Assembly: GCF_038452265.1 (NCBI RefSeq)
Contig: NZ_CP151842.1
Coordinates: forward strand, 2,232,001-2,296,000
Reading direction: 5' to 3'
DNA: 64,000 bases
Origin: Vibrio diazotrophicus
GTDB lineage: Bacteria > Pseudomonadota > Gammaproteobacteria > Enterobacterales > Vibrionaceae
Shown here: positions 15,419 through 24,728 of the stretch, piece after piece
Layout: each line of letters starts with the position of its first letter
Position numbering within the stretch: the stretch's first letter is position 1
Translations under genes and position numbers: made by a program
Notes under the pieces: generated by a model
Seen by the model: the letters and a program-made list of their open reading frames with translations, nothing else
Database searches by the model: none
What the model was told of the DNA's origin: nothing

Positions 15419-17290
15419 ATGTCACAACATCACACACCGTTGCTCAGTCAGCGACGTTTTCTTCCGTATTTTGTGACGCAGTTTTTTGGCGCTTTCAATG
15501 ACAACATTTTCAAAAATGTTTTGCTGCTCTTCGTTGCCTTTTCAGGCAGTGCAATTCTACCCATTTCAAGCCATCTGTTTATTAATTTAGCGGCAGGATT
15601 ATTTATTCTTCCGTTTTTTCTTTTTTCAGCTTCCGCTGGGGTGCTGGCGGATAAATATGAAAAATCTTGGTTTATCCGTAAGGTCAAACTGATTGAAATC
15701 GCCATTATGTGTTTGGGCGCCATCGGCTTTATTACAGAAAGCTACCTTGTGCTGCTATTGATGCTGTTTTTGATGGGTACACAATCTGCGTTCTTTGGCC
15801 CTGTAAAATATGCGTTGCTACCTCAACAACTTAAAGCCAACGAACTGGTGTCTGGTAATGCGCTGGTAGAGGCAGGAACTTTCCTTGCCATATTAATCGG
15901 TACAATTGGCGCAGGCGTTATCGCCTCGCTTGACCACGCCAAATACATTGCTGCAGGTTGTGTGGTTCTGTTTTCACTTTGTGGTTATCTGGCAAGCCGC
16001 TTCATACCACAAGCACCTGCGGGTAACCCGCACATTCATTTTACTTGGCGCCCTATCCGCCAGACTCGCCACACACTAGCCATTGCCAAAAGCGATCGCA
16101 CCATATTGCTGTGTATTATGGCAATCAGCTGGTTTTGGTTCCTCGGCGCAACTTATTTAACTCAGTTTCCAAACTTCACTAAGCTCCACCTCAATGGCAC
16201 TGAGAGTGCGGTTTCTTTCTTACTTGCCCTGTTCTCGGTAGGGATCGCTATCGGTTCATTAAGCTGTGACAAATTGTCAAACCACCGAATTGAAATTGGT
16301 ATCGTGCCTATCGGCAGCTTAGGCATTACCGTATTCGGCTATTTGATGGCGACCAGCATTCCAGAATCACTGCCTATCTTTCATCAGTTTAGCGAGTTCG
16401 TTCTTTATCAGCCCCTCTGGCCTTTGTTCTGCTATTTACTGCTATTAGGTGCTTCTGGTGGTGTATTTATTGTGCCGCTTTATGCATTAATGCAACAACG
16501 CGCTCAAGAGACTCAACGAGCACAAGTTATTGCAGCGCTCAACATCTACAACTCGTTATTTATGGTTGGCAGCGCCATTCTCGGGATTGTGTGCTTGTCT
16601 GTGTTAGAACTTTCTATAATCCAGCTATTTGTCGTTATCTCGGTGATCAACCTATTAACGTCGGTATTTGTGTTCTTACAAGTCCCTATATTTGCTGTCC
16701 GGTTTTTGGTTTGGGCACTGACCCATACTCTCTACCGAGTGAAACACAAAAATCTCAATCACATTCCCGAACACGGTGGTGCGTTGCTCGTCTGTAATCA
16801 CGTTAGTTATATGGATGCTTTGCTCCTCAGCGCAGCCAGCCCTCGCCTGATTCGTTTTGTGATGGAAGAAGACTATGCAAACCTGCCTGTGTTAAGAGGC
16901 TTTTTAAAGCGCGCAGGCGTGATCCCTATCTGCGCTCGCAACAGACGTTCCATACTCCGAGCGTTCAATGATGTTGAACAGGCTTTGAATGAAGGTCATC
17001 TGGTGTGTATTTTCCCTGAAGGCCGTTTGACGGCAGACGGTGAAATGAATGAGTTTATGCGAGGGTTAGACATCATCTTAAAACGCAGCCCTGTTCCAGT
17101 AATACCCATAGCGTTGAAAGGATTGTGGGGCAGTTACTTTAGCCGATGTAAAGGTCGTGCTTGTAAAGGGTTGCCGAGTCGTTTCTGGTCACGCCTAGAA
17201 ATAGAAGCCGGTCCGCCAGTATCTTCAGAGCTTGCGTCCTCAGAGGTAATGTTCAAAAAAGTCGCTCAATTGCGCGGAGATTGGCAATAA
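15419..17290 (+). CDS. MFS transporter fused to a PlsC-type acyltransferase (LplT-PlsC fusion)
   Basis: 623 residues. Residues 1 to about 420 form a 12-helix major-facilitator domain of the LplT lysophospholipid-flippase type (start FLPYFVTQFFGAFNDNIFKN). Residues about 430-623 form a 1-acylglycerol-phosphate acyltransferase domain with NHVSYMD (HX4D) and FPEGRLT. Larger relatives carry a third acyl-ACP synthetase domain (Aas); it is absent here and the stop is followed by a hairpin, so this is a two-domain form rather than an obvious truncation. A likely role is uptake and reacylation of lysophospholipids in the inner membrane. Confidence 0.88.
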   Translation: MSQHHTPLLSQRRFLPYFVTQFFGAFNDNIFKNVLLLFVAFSGSAILPISSHLFINLAAGLFILPFFLFSASAGVLADKYEKSWFIRKVKLIEIAIMCLGAIGFITESYLVLLLMLFLMGTQSAFFGPVKYALLPQQLKANELVSGNALVEAGTFLAILIGTIGAGVIASLDHAKYIAAGCVVLFSLCGYLASRFIPQAPAGNPHIHFTWRPIRQTRHTLAIAKSDRTILLCIMAISWFWFLGATYLTQFPNFTKLHLNGTESAVSFLLALFSVGIAIGSLSCDKLSNHRIEIGIVPIGSLGITVFGYLMATSIPESLPIFHQFSEFVLYQPLWPLFCYLLLLGASGGVFIVPLYALMQQRAQETQRAQVIAALNIYNSLFMVGSAILGIVCLSVLELSIIQLFVVISVINLLTSVFVFLQVPIFAVRFLVWALTHTLYRVKHKNLNHIPEHGGALLVCNHVSYMDALLLSAASPRLIRFVMEEDYANLPVLRGFLKRAGVIPICARNRRSILRAFNDVEQALNEGHLVCIFPEGRLTADGEMNEFMRGLDIILKRSPVPVIPIALKGLWGSYFSRCKGRACKGLPSRFWSRLEIEAGPPVSSELASSEVMFKKVAQLRGDWQ

Positions 17291-17320
17291 GCTCTGGGTG
17301 TATCAAAAGATATTTTGTTG

Positions 17321-17344
17321 GAAGGCTTCTTTTAAGAAGCCTTC
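17321..17344 (+). terminator. Hairpin after the MFS-PlsC gene
   Basis: Perfect 10-bp stem GAAGGCTTCT/AGAAGCCTTC with loop TTTA, but without a T tract after it; a weak terminator or a 3'-end stabilising hairpin. Confidence 0.45.
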
Positions 17345-17539
17345 ATTGCATCACCTAACACTGAAAACACCTGTTGTTCAGTTTATCTAAACATATGTTC
17401 AATACATTAAGATTTCCTGACCAACCACTTCTCGTTACAATGCCCCTCCAAACGGTTCAGAGCTCGCCGTTTAGCAAAATCGTGCTGAAAAGCGGGACTT
17501 AAAAATATTGTCTGTGCATGTTGTTGTAAGGTAGTCACT

Positions 17540-18466
17540 ATGAACATCAAACCTATTCACCTTCCATTTTGGCTGGGTGGCGCACTTTGCCTTTCTCCTT
17601 GGATTACATCTCCAAGCGCTTTGGTTATGGGTTTTTTGATTGCTTCCTTAGGCTGGGTTCCCGCGCACATTCCTATCGCAAAGCTCACCAAGAAACTGTT
17701 GGCTTACTCTATCGTTGGCTTAGGTTTTGGCATTCCTTTGCAACAAGCGTTAACTGTCACCAGTGACGGTATTGGCCTTATTCTGGCAACCATCTGCGGC
17801 ACACTCGTTATTGGTACTTTTGTTGCCAAAGCAATGGGACTTGAGAAGAAAACAGGGCATTTAATCGCTTCTGGTACCGCAATTTGTGGCGGAAGTGCGA
17901 TTGCTGCTGTCGCTCCAGCAATTAATGCCGATGACGACCAAACGGGCTTAGCTTTAGGCACTGTTTTTGTACTGAATTCTATCGCGCTGTTTATCTTTCC
18001 GATGATCGGGCACGCGTTATCACTCGACCAACATACGTTTGGTACTTGGGCAGCGATTGCAATTCATGATACTTCTTCTGTTGTTGGTGCCGCTTCAGCC
18101 TATGGTGAAGAAGCACTTAAAACAGCAACCACACTTAAGTTGGCTCGAGCGCTTTGGATTGTACCCGTAGCATTAGTGAGCGCTTGGTTGTTCAAGAGCC
18201 ATTCGCGCAAACTGGCTATCCCTTACTTCATTCTTTTCTACTGTCTGGCAATCGGGTTCAGTGACTTATTTCCACAGTGGCAACAAATCTATCAAGGTGT
18301 GTTTTCGATTGCTAAACAGGCTCTGGTGATCTGTCTATTTCTGATTGGTTGCAGTATTTCACCTGCACGTTTGAAAGCTTCTGGGCCTAAGCCGCTGCTG
18401 TTTGGTGTGATTCTTTGGATTGCGATATCGGTGTCGTCTTTGGGCTGGTTACTTCTGACGGTTTAA
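17540..18466 (+). CDS. YeiH-family putative sulfate exporter
   Basis: 308 residues, about 9-10 transmembrane segments, matching UPF0324/YeiH. Conserved stretches are SGTAICGGSAIAAVAPAI (near residue 111) and the mid-protein AIAIHDTSSVVGAA (near 173). The family is annotated as sulfate or sulfonate exporters on weak evidence and often lies beside a LysR regulator; none is present here. The last 18 bases overlap an antisense 57-residue gene. Start ATG has AAGG 11 bases upstream. Confidence 0.85.
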   Translation: MNIKPIHLPFWLGGALCLSPWITSPSALVMGFLIASLGWVPAHIPIAKLTKKLLAYSIVGLGFGIPLQQALTVTSDGIGLILATICGTLVIGTFVAKAMGLEKKTGHLIASGTAICGGSAIAAVAPAINADDDQTGLALGTVFVLNSIALFIFPMIGHALSLDQHTFGTWAAIAIHDTSSVVGAASAYGEEALKTATTLKLARALWIVPVALVSAWLFKSHSRKLAIPYFILFYCLAIGFSDLFPQWQQIYQGVFSIAKQALVICLFLIGCSISPARLKASGPKPLLFGVILWIAISVSSLGWLLLTV

Positions 18467-18622
18467 TGGCTCAGGCTTGGTGGTAAACGGTTTAACCGCA
18501 AGGCTGAATAATACGACTAATAAGAACGCACTCAGCTCCGCCACCGAGCGTACCCAGCCGTTTTGTGTAAAAGCAATCAATAGTTGCAGTGCGATGGTGA
18601 CAATAAAAAGCCCTTTGAACAT
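18449..18622 (-). CDS. 57-residue two-helix membrane miniprotein
   Basis: The frame begins MFKGLFIVTIALQLLIAF and has a second hydrophobic stretch (about residues 31-43, ELSAFLLVVLFSLAV), so it should be a hairpin in the inner membrane with a basic tail. The ribosome site AAGGGG lies 6 bases before ATG, and an AT-rich promoter-like TATAGT/TATATT occurs about 20-35 bases further up. Its 3' end overlaps the yeiH-like gene tail to tail by 18 bases. I do not recognise a named family. Confidence 0.7.
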   Translation of the reverse strand: MFKGLFIVTIALQLLIAFTQNGWVRSVAELSAFLLVVLFSLAVKPFTTKPEPLNRQK

Positions 18623-18719
18623 AACAGCCCCTTGAATATAGACACTATAGTCTTAAATTCTCAAAAATCTGGGTCTATTATGCTCATGAGTTATAAGAAG
18701 AGAAATTCTGTTTTGGACT

Positions 18720-18809
18720 AACTCATAACCGCAGCTTTTAACTTTCGGTTTTAAGTTCACAAACGTTCGGTTATGAGTTCACAGACTCTCGATTTTCAGT
18801 TCACAAGTG
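18720..18809. repeat. Three imperfect 22-bp tandem repeats with an inverted partner
   Basis: Copies at 18744-18765, 18766-18787 and 18788-18809 share the core TTCGGTTnTnAGTTCACA with a few changes per copy. A 12-base inverted copy of the middle unit, AACTCATAACCG, lies at 18720-18731 and can pair with CGGTTATGAGTT at 18768-18779. The array lies directly after the menE stop codon and upstream of the 57-residue gene. It may be an RNA structure at the 3' end of the men mRNA or a repeated protein-binding site. Confidence 0.6.
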
Positions 18810-18813
18810 CAGT

Positions 18814-20241
18814 TCATAGCGGTATGTATTGGTTCTGATGATCCTTCAACCAATCTTTAACGGCTTTGCGTGAGACTTTTATCCCTGTTTCTAACAGTTC
18901 ATCCGGCATCTGAAAATACGCGACCGGCCATTTGAATTTTTCAAGTTTGTCACTGCATAACACATCGCCATCCGGCTTTTCGAACTGCTTTTGGCTGCGA
19001 ATCACCGCCACCGGACGAGCGCCGTACTCTGCATCCGTCACCGGAACAACCATCGCTAGTTGAATATCTGGATGCTGGTTCAATACGCTTTCAATCTCTT
19101 CACAGTGAATGTTTTCTCCACCAGAGATAAATAAGTTATCAGCACGACCGATAATCACTAATTCATCACCAACCCACTGACCCAAATCTTTACTGTCAAA
19201 CCACCCTTGTTCATTCACTATCGGTGTCATTGAGCCCTGAAAGAAATAACCCTGAGCAAGCGTATTTCCGCCGATATAAATACGTTCGCCTTCCAGTTTA
19301 ACTTTCCTCTGAGAAAGTACCTTGCCAGTCGCAGCCGTTTCATCAACTCGTTTCGCTGTTACTGTGGAGGCGGCTTCCGTCATTCCGTAGCCAAGCCAGG
19401 TTTCTATTCCCAATGCCGCGGCTTGCTGGCTAAGCTGCTGTGGAATATGGCTTCCTCCAAGTAATACATGGCTAAGAGTGAGTACCTGCTTACTATCCAA
19501 CAAGCGCTTTAATTGTGTGGGGACTAAAGAAGCATGAGTGACATTTTGAATATCTTGAACTAGCTCTCCCGTACCAATTTTTAAGCAGGCTGCTGAGCTT
19601 AGCCAACGATAAACAATCGCTAATCCAGAAACATGGTACATGGGCAGGCTTAGCAACCAAGTATCATCGGCTTGGAAGCGAAATACTTCGAGTAACCCCT
19701 GCGCCGAGGCAAGATGCTGACTGTGATTATGGGCGACGGCTTTCGGTTTGCCTGTGGAACCTGACGTAAAAATGATGCTGGCTAAGTTGTCAGCTTTGTA
19801 TTGAGAGTGAAGTGAAACAGAATTAGGGTTGCAAAGATGAGCGTCAAACTCGATGAACGCTATTTTTCTCTCAATGTGTTGAAAGTCTTCCGCTCGGCAT
19901 TGAGCGCTATCCGCTAACCACACATAAGCCGTTTGTGATGGTGTGTAGAGGGTATCTAGTTTGTCCGTCAGCTGAGAAATCGTTTGAGGCATCGCAAAAG
20001 CGCACACTATCCCAGATTGTTGGGCAGCCAAAAACCACATAAGCATCTGTATGTAATTCTTTCCCACTAAAGTGAGTACTTCACCCGCTTTGATTCCCTT
20101 TGATAGCAGAGACGCTTGGTATTGGTCTACATGATGGCTAAGTTGCTGCCACGTCAACCTCTGCTCTCTACCCTGTGGGTCATAAAAGCAAAGTGCCACC
20201 TTATCTGGGTGACACTGTTGATAATGTTGCCAAGGGGTCAT
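18814..20241 (-). CDS. menE: o-Succinylbenzoate-CoA ligase
   Basis: 475 residues. Activates o-succinylbenzoate with ATP and CoA in menaquinone synthesis. ANL-superfamily motifs are present: P-loop IIFTSGSTGKPKAV, LGYGMTEAAS, and the C-terminal hinge region (IIGRADNLFISGGENI) with the late catalytic lysine (GIKVSRKAVKDWL). The frame extends upstream to 20310, but ATG at 20239-20241 overlaps the menC stop as ATGA, the usual coupled start, and gives the family N-terminus. Last gene of the men operon; the 3' end is followed by the 22-bp repeat array. Confidence 0.95.
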   Translation of the reverse strand: MTPWQHYQQCHPDKVALCFYDPQGREQRLTWQQLSHHVDQYQASLLSKGIKAGEVLTLVGKNYIQMLMWFLAAQQSGIVCAFAMPQTISQLTDKLDTLYTPSQTAYVWLADSAQCRAEDFQHIERKIAFIEFDAHLCNPNSVSLHSQYKADNLASIIFTSGSTGKPKAVAHNHSQHLASAQGLLEVFRFQADDTWLLSLPMYHVSGLAIVYRWLSSAACLKIGTGELVQDIQNVTHASLVPTQLKRLLDSKQVLTLSHVLLGGSHIPQQLSQQAAALGIETWLGYGMTEAASTVTAKRVDETAATGKVLSQRKVKLEGERIYIGGNTLAQGYFFQGSMTPIVNEQGWFDSKDLGQWVGDELVIIGRADNLFISGGENIHCEEIESVLNQHPDIQLAMVVPVTDAEYGARPVAVIRSQKQFEKPDGDVLCSDKLEKFKWPVAYFQMPDELLETGIKVSRKAVKDWLKDHQNQYIPL

Positions 20242-21233
20242 GCTGTCTCCGACGACCAGATAAGCTCTTGGTCTTCGAGATTCGCAACCGGAATGTTGCA
20301 ATCCGGCCATGAGGTAACAAGCTGAGCCTTAAACAGCCCTATCGTATCTAGCCCCGGAATTTCTTCCGGCATCAGCCATTTAGACAGACGAGCTAACTGA
20401 GTCAGGCCTAAACTTGATTCAATACTTGAACTGACCACTGCCTGAATTTTTAACGCCTTAGCTTTTTCAATCAACGTTTTACAACGTTCGACAGAACCTA
20501 TCAGCGTCGGCTTGATAACAATGGTTTTCGCCCCTACCAGTTGTTCAAGTTTGAACTCATCACTGCGAACCGCATGTTGCAGGGTTTCATCCCACGCAAT
20601 GCCGATACCGGTATCAATAGCAAAAGCCAGACTGTCACTTGGCGACATACACGGCTCTTCAAGGTAAGCGATTCTGCTGCGTCTTGAAGGCGCGATATAT
20701 TGGGCAAACTTAGCAGCTTTTTCTTTTGTCCAAGCTCGATTGGCATCCAAGCGGAGATAAAGGTCTGGCATAGATTCTAAGAATAGATTCACCAACATGC
20801 CGTCACGAATCGGTTCGTACAAACCCACTTTGATTTTCGCCACTTTTCTGCCCGGCATATTGTTCAGCGTTGGAATGAGATCGTCTGGATCACCAGTACA
20901 AAGCGGTGCCGCGTTATACTCACCCTCTTGTGGTAAACCACCTGCTAACTCTAACTCCGCCATCGATAACCCGAAGGCAACTGATGGAAACAGCTCATCG
21001 TAGCTCAGCGATTGCCCTTGAACCCAGAGTTCAAGCTGCTCTTTTGCTAACGCACCCGCTTCATCTGGCGTTTCGACACTGAATCCTTTTAAGGGCGCAA
21101 TTTCCCCAAGCCCTACTTTTCCATCTTCACGAAGTTCAACAACAAAACCTTCGCGTACAGTCAGTTTCTCTTCACGAAGAATCACTCCGCTATCCATGGG
21201 TAATGCATAGCGGTACAGTTTTGCACTGCGCAT
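20238..21233 (-). CDS. menC: o-Succinylbenzoate synthase
   Basis: 331 residues of the enolase superfamily, dehydrating SHCHC to o-succinylbenzoate. The catalytic lysine is in KIKVGLYEP, the metal ligands in RLDANRAW, YLEEPC and IAWDETL, and the second lysine in VIKPTLIG. Coupled to menE by a 4-base ATGA overlap. A 109-base gap with two hairpins separates it from menB, the only sizeable gap in the cluster. Confidence 0.96.
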   Translation of the reverse strand: MRSAKLYRYALPMDSGVILREEKLTVREGFVVELREDGKVGLGEIAPLKGFSVETPDEAGALAKEQLELWVQGQSLSYDELFPSVAFGLSMAELELAGGLPQEGEYNAAPLCTGDPDDLIPTLNNMPGRKVAKIKVGLYEPIRDGMLVNLFLESMPDLYLRLDANRAWTKEKAAKFAQYIAPSRRSRIAYLEEPCMSPSDSLAFAIDTGIGIAWDETLQHAVRSDEFKLEQLVGAKTIVIKPTLIGSVERCKTLIEKAKALKIQAVVSSSIESSLGLTQLARLSKWLMPEEIPGLDTIGLFKAQLVTSWPDCNIPVANLEDQELIWSSETA

Positions 21234-21256
21234 ATAAAACCTAATTTGTTCACTAT

Positions 21257-21319
21257 GGGTCAGAGTAACGAGACTACTGACCCTAATTTCGTACGGCTAA
21301 CAGTTAAAAACTGTCAGCC
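21257..21319 (-). promoter_or_regulatory. Two tandem hairpins between menB and menC
   Basis: GGGTCAG/CTGACCC (21257-21263 and 21277-21283) and GGCTaACAGTT/AACTGTcAGCC (21295-21319) lie in the only spacer of the men cluster. Neither has a T tract. They could set the relative amounts of menFDHB and menCE mRNA by processing or partial termination, or mark an internal promoter region for menCE. Confidence 0.4.
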
Positions 21320-21342
21320 ATTAACCATAAGCGTCTGCAACA

Positions 21343-22209
21343 TTAAGGGTTGCGAGGGAACTTGTTGAAGTCCGGACGACGTTTTTCATTAAACGCATTA
21401 CGTCCTTCCTGCCCTTCGTCAGTCATGTAGAACAACATGGTTGCGTTACCCGCCAGCTCTTGAAGACCAGCTTGACCATCACAGTCTGCATTCAGTGCTG
21501 CTTTCAGACAACGAAGCGCCATAGGGCTGTGTTGCAGCACTTCACGGCACCAACGTACCGTCTCTTTTTCAAGATCAGCCAGTGGAACAACTGTGTTGAC
21601 TAAGCCCATATCTAAGGCTTCCTGAGCGTTATAGAAACGGCAAAGGAACCAGATTTCGCGTGCTTTTTTCTGACCCACGATGCGCGCCATGTAAGAAGCA
21701 CCCCAGCCGCCATCAAAAGAACCCACTTTTGGTCCTGTTTGACCGAACTGCGCATTTTCTGCCGCGATAGTAAGATCACACATCATGTGCAGAACGTGAC
21801 CACCGCCTACCGCCCAGCCCGCAACAGATGCGATCACAGGTTTTGGACAGGTACGAATTTGGCGTTGGAAGTCCAACACGTTTAGGTGGTGAGTGCCGGT
21901 GTCGTCTTTGTAACCGCCGTAGTCGCCACGAATCTTCTGGTCGCCACCAGAGCAGAATGCATCTTCACCTAAACCGGTAAGGATGATGACACCCACGCCT
22001 TCATCGTAACGAGCATCTGCTAACGCATTGATCATCTCTTTTACGGTTTGAGGGCGGAATGCGTTACGTACTTGAGGACGAGCGATGGTGATTTTCGCGA
22101 TACCATCTTCAGATTTGTGGTAGTGAATATCTTCAAAACTGCCGCTGCAATCATGCCACGCCACTGGTGCGTAAAGTTCTTCTTCTGAAATGCCTACTGT
22201 TTTAGCCAT
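21343..22209 (-). CDS. menB: 1,4-Dihydroxy-2-naphthoyl-CoA synthase
   Basis: 288 residues, crotonase fold. Closes the second ring by Dieckmann condensation of OSB-CoA. Conserved segments: CSGGDQKIRGDYGGY (about residue 80, oxyanion and active-site loop), GGGHVLHMMCDLTIAA, GPKVGSFDGGWGASY. The ATG at 22207-22209 has GGGA about 10 bases upstream and was preferred to the TTG at 22219-22221. It overlaps the end of menH by 8 bases. Confidence 0.97.
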   Translation of the reverse strand: MAKTVGISEEELYAPVAWHDCSGSFEDIHYHKSEDGIAKITIARPQVRNAFRPQTVKEMINALADARYDEGVGVIILTGLGEDAFCSGGDQKIRGDYGGYKDDTGTHHLNVLDFQRQIRTCPKPVIASVAGWAVGGGHVLHMMCDLTIAAENAQFGQTGPKVGSFDGGWGASYMARIVGQKKAREIWFLCRFYNAQEALDMGLVNTVVPLADLEKETVRWCREVLQHSPMALRCLKAALNADCDGQAGLQELAGNATMLFYMTDEGQEGRNAFNEKRRPDFNKFPRNP

Positions 22210-23026
22210 GGTGATTCCCAATATTGTTGCTTCTCACTTCTTTGTGGAGTGAGTCTATAAATCGCTGAATTGTCCTCGCAAAAGCACTTGGCTGTTCTTG
22301 ATGAACATTGTGCCCTGCGCTTTCAATCTGACTGTAAGTCAGCCCGCTCTGTTCGGCGAGTTGACGAAATTTGTCATCGTTTGCTCCACACACATAAAGC
22401 ACTGGCAACGAAAGTTGCTGCAATGCAGGTAGTAAGTATGGTTGATTTGCTAACGATGTTGATAACAGCATATTTGCTATCTCGTTCCCAAGATTAGCAC
22501 TACGCTTTGTGATCAGAGTTTGTCTTTGCTCATCATTTAGTGAACTAAACACCGCTTGCTGATACCAATCGTTCAATACTTGCTCAATCGGTTCCAAGCG
22601 AAATCGCTGTGCCCAATGGCTATCTTTTTCCCAGCGCGCTTTTTTCTCTTGTTCATTCTGTAAACCAAAATTCCCACCTTCGATAACCAATCCAACAAGG
22701 TTGAGATTCGAAAACAGTTCAAGCGCAACCCCTAACATGGCGATGCGACCACCCAATGAGTATCCAATCAAAATAATGGGTGTATTAGGTTCTAGCTGGG
22801 AAAGGATTGTGTGAGAAATTTGTTGGCAGCACTGAAAAAAATCTGCACAGGCATACTCTTGACTTTGACCATGCCCGGGAAGGTCTATGGTGATCCAATT
22901 GCTGTTAGGCAGTTTTTCAATCGAGGATTGCCAGTCTTCGCCACTGCCCAGCAAACCATGCAAAAAGACCAGCACGGGCTCGCCTTCTTTGGTGGTTTGC
23001 TTAAAGCAAGAGTGACTATAAAGCAT
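22202..23026 (-). CDS. menH: SHCHC synthase (alpha/beta hydrolase)
   Basis: 274 residues. Eliminates pyruvate from SEPHCHC in menaquinone synthesis. Alpha/beta-hydrolase signature: oxyanion segment FLHGLLGSGEDW, nucleophile serine in GYSLGGR (near residue 89), catalytic histidine in SAGHNVHQEQP near the C-terminus. The start overlaps the end of menD by 11 bases and the end overlaps menB, so the genes are translationally coupled. Confidence 0.95.
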   Translation of the reverse strand: MLYSHSCFKQTTKEGEPVLVFLHGLLGSGEDWQSSIEKLPNSNWITIDLPGHGQSQEYACADFFQCCQQISHTILSQLEPNTPIILIGYSLGGRIAMLGVALELFSNLNLVGLVIEGGNFGLQNEQEKKARWEKDSHWAQRFRLEPIEQVLNDWYQQAVFSSLNDEQRQTLITKRSANLGNEIANMLLSTSLANQPYLLPALQQLSLPVLYVCGANDDKFRQLAEQSGLTYSQIESAGHNVHQEQPSAFARTIQRFIDSLHKEVRSNNIGNHHG

Positions 23027-24728
23027 GAATCTGAGCGGTCAGTTGCTTGATTTGTGCTGAAGCTTGTTGAGGTGGCGTGATGACCTCCACCAGCAGGCAT
23101 CCCTCACCCGACTGCAAATGTTCCTGCACTAAAGAGCGATAAGCATGAAGCGTCTCAGGTTGCGCATAGTGCAAACCAAATTGCGCTGCTGCGGCTTTAA
23201 AGTTCATGCCATGTGGCATCTGGTAAAGCGCTTCACGCTTTTCAGCAGGTACAGGAAGCAAATCGAATATCGCGCCACCATCGTTATTGCAGACAACGAT
23301 CACCAGCGGATGTTTACTTGCGCGCACTAACGCCAACGAGTTGAGATCGTAAAGTAGCGAGGTATCACCCAATATCATCAACATAGGTTTATCAATTGCG
23401 CGATGTACGCCAGCCGCTGTCGCAACAAGTCCATCAATACCAGACGCTCCACGATTTGAGTACACGTCACGTTGATCTATCACGCTGAACATATCCGCTA
23501 AACGCACAATCAAGCTGTTGCCCAAGAACAATGCTGCGTCCGTATCACTATCACTCAGCTCAAGTGCAACTGCAATTTCGGTTAAATGCTGTTGAGATAA
23601 ATGCAACTTCGCCAATTGTGAAATGGCCGTTGAATACGCTATTAGTGAATCCGCCCAGCCAGATTGTAGCGGCGTTAGCGCTGTCCATTGTTCTATGGCA
23701 GAAGCGACCCAGTCAGAAATATCTGCGACCCAATGTTGCTGAGGAAGATGAGCGGGATTGTTTCTGTCCGAACTAGGGGAAACATAACCATATCGGCAAT
23801 TTCTTTGGCTCACTTGTTCCGAAAGCCATTGATTTAAACGCTTGGAGACGATACGAGAGCCAAACTGAATGATTTGCTCACATTGATTGAGCTGAATTTT
23901 TGCTGTGGCATTTTGCAGCCATAAATCGAAGTGTGCCCATTGGCTGTTGATTCCTGATTGAGGGTCACACAGCAGAGGCCAACCCAGCTTTTGGGCGAAC
24001 TGCTTCGCCGCCAACGCCTCTTTTAAACTCACCGAGCCAACAATGACGACGCCTTTGTTACTCAATATGTCGTTGGAGATAAGAGAAACCTGCGAAATGC
24101 TAAAGTGTCGTTGGCAATAAATTTGTTCAGATTGAGACCACTCACCAATCGTAGCGAGGTAATCCTGATACTGTGAATCGTCACCATTGGAATACAAAGG
24201 TTCAGGGAATGGGCAGTTAATATGGATGGCACTACCCGCCTGCTGCTGCTGATAACAAGCATCATCAATAGTAGTCAACAACCAGTTAATTGAGACGCCA
24301 ACATCAGGGCTGGGCAGGTAAACCGCTTTTGTCACATGCGAAGAAAAAATGTCATGCTGCACAATTGCTTGGTTCGCGCCACAACCTACCAGTTCAACAG
24401 GACGGTCAGCAGTAAGCACGATCAGTTTTTCACCGGTTAGTTTTGCTTCTGCAATAGCAGGAAGTAAATTCGCTACCGCCGTGCCGGATGTAACAATAAC
24501 AGCGACAGGTTTGCTGCTTGCTTTCGCTAAACCTAATGCAAGGAAACCAAGCCCGCGTTCATCATAGTGAGTGTGAAGGTTTAACTTTGCGTTCGCGTCA
24601 GCTTCAAGTGTCAAAGGTGTAGAACGAGAACCCGGAGCCACGCAAACTTCAGTCACACCAAAGCGCGATAACTCTTCTAAGATAACCTTGCTCCAAATTC
24701 GGTTCAGTACCGCTTGATCTTGGCTCAT
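23016..24728 (-). CDS. menD: SEPHCHC synthase
   Basis: 570 residues, thiamine-diphosphate enzyme joining 2-oxoglutarate to isochorismate, the first committed step of menaquinone synthesis. The ThDP/Mg motif reads GDTSLLYDLNSL with NNDGGAIFDLLP about 20 residues later; the N-terminal PYR domain has VCVAPGSRSTPL and YDERGLGFLALG with the activating glutamate. ATG overlaps the menF stop by 4 bases. Confidence 0.97.
   Translation of the reverse strand: MSQDQAVLNRIWSKVILEELSRFGVTEVCVAPGSRSTPLTLEADANAKLNLHTHYDERGLGFLALGLAKASSKPVAVIVTSGTAVANLLPAIAEAKLTGEKLIVLTADRPVELVGCGANQAIVQHDIFSSHVTKAVYLPSPDVGVSINWLLTTIDDACYQQQQAGSAIHINCPFPEPLYSNGDDSQYQDYLATIGEWSQSEQIYCQRHFSISQVSLISNDILSNKGVVIVGSVSLKEALAAKQFAQKLGWPLLCDPQSGINSQWAHFDLWLQNATAKIQLNQCEQIIQFGSRIVSKRLNQWLSEQVSQRNCRYGYVSPSSDRNNPAHLPQQHWVADISDWVASAIEQWTALTPLQSGWADSLIAYSTAISQLAKLHLSQQHLTEIAVALELSDSDTDAALFLGNSLIVRLADMFSVIDQRDVYSNRGASGIDGLVATAAGVHRAIDKPMLMILGDTSLLYDLNSLALVRASKHPLVIVVCNNDGGAIFDLLPVPAEKREALYQMPHGMNFKAAAAQFGLHYAQPETLHAYRSLVQEHLQSGEGCLLVEVITPPQQASAQIKQLTAQIHAL

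Noticed and set aside
18744..18809. 22-bp tandem repeats as a CRISPR array
   Set aside because: The units are contiguous without spacers and no cas gene is near.
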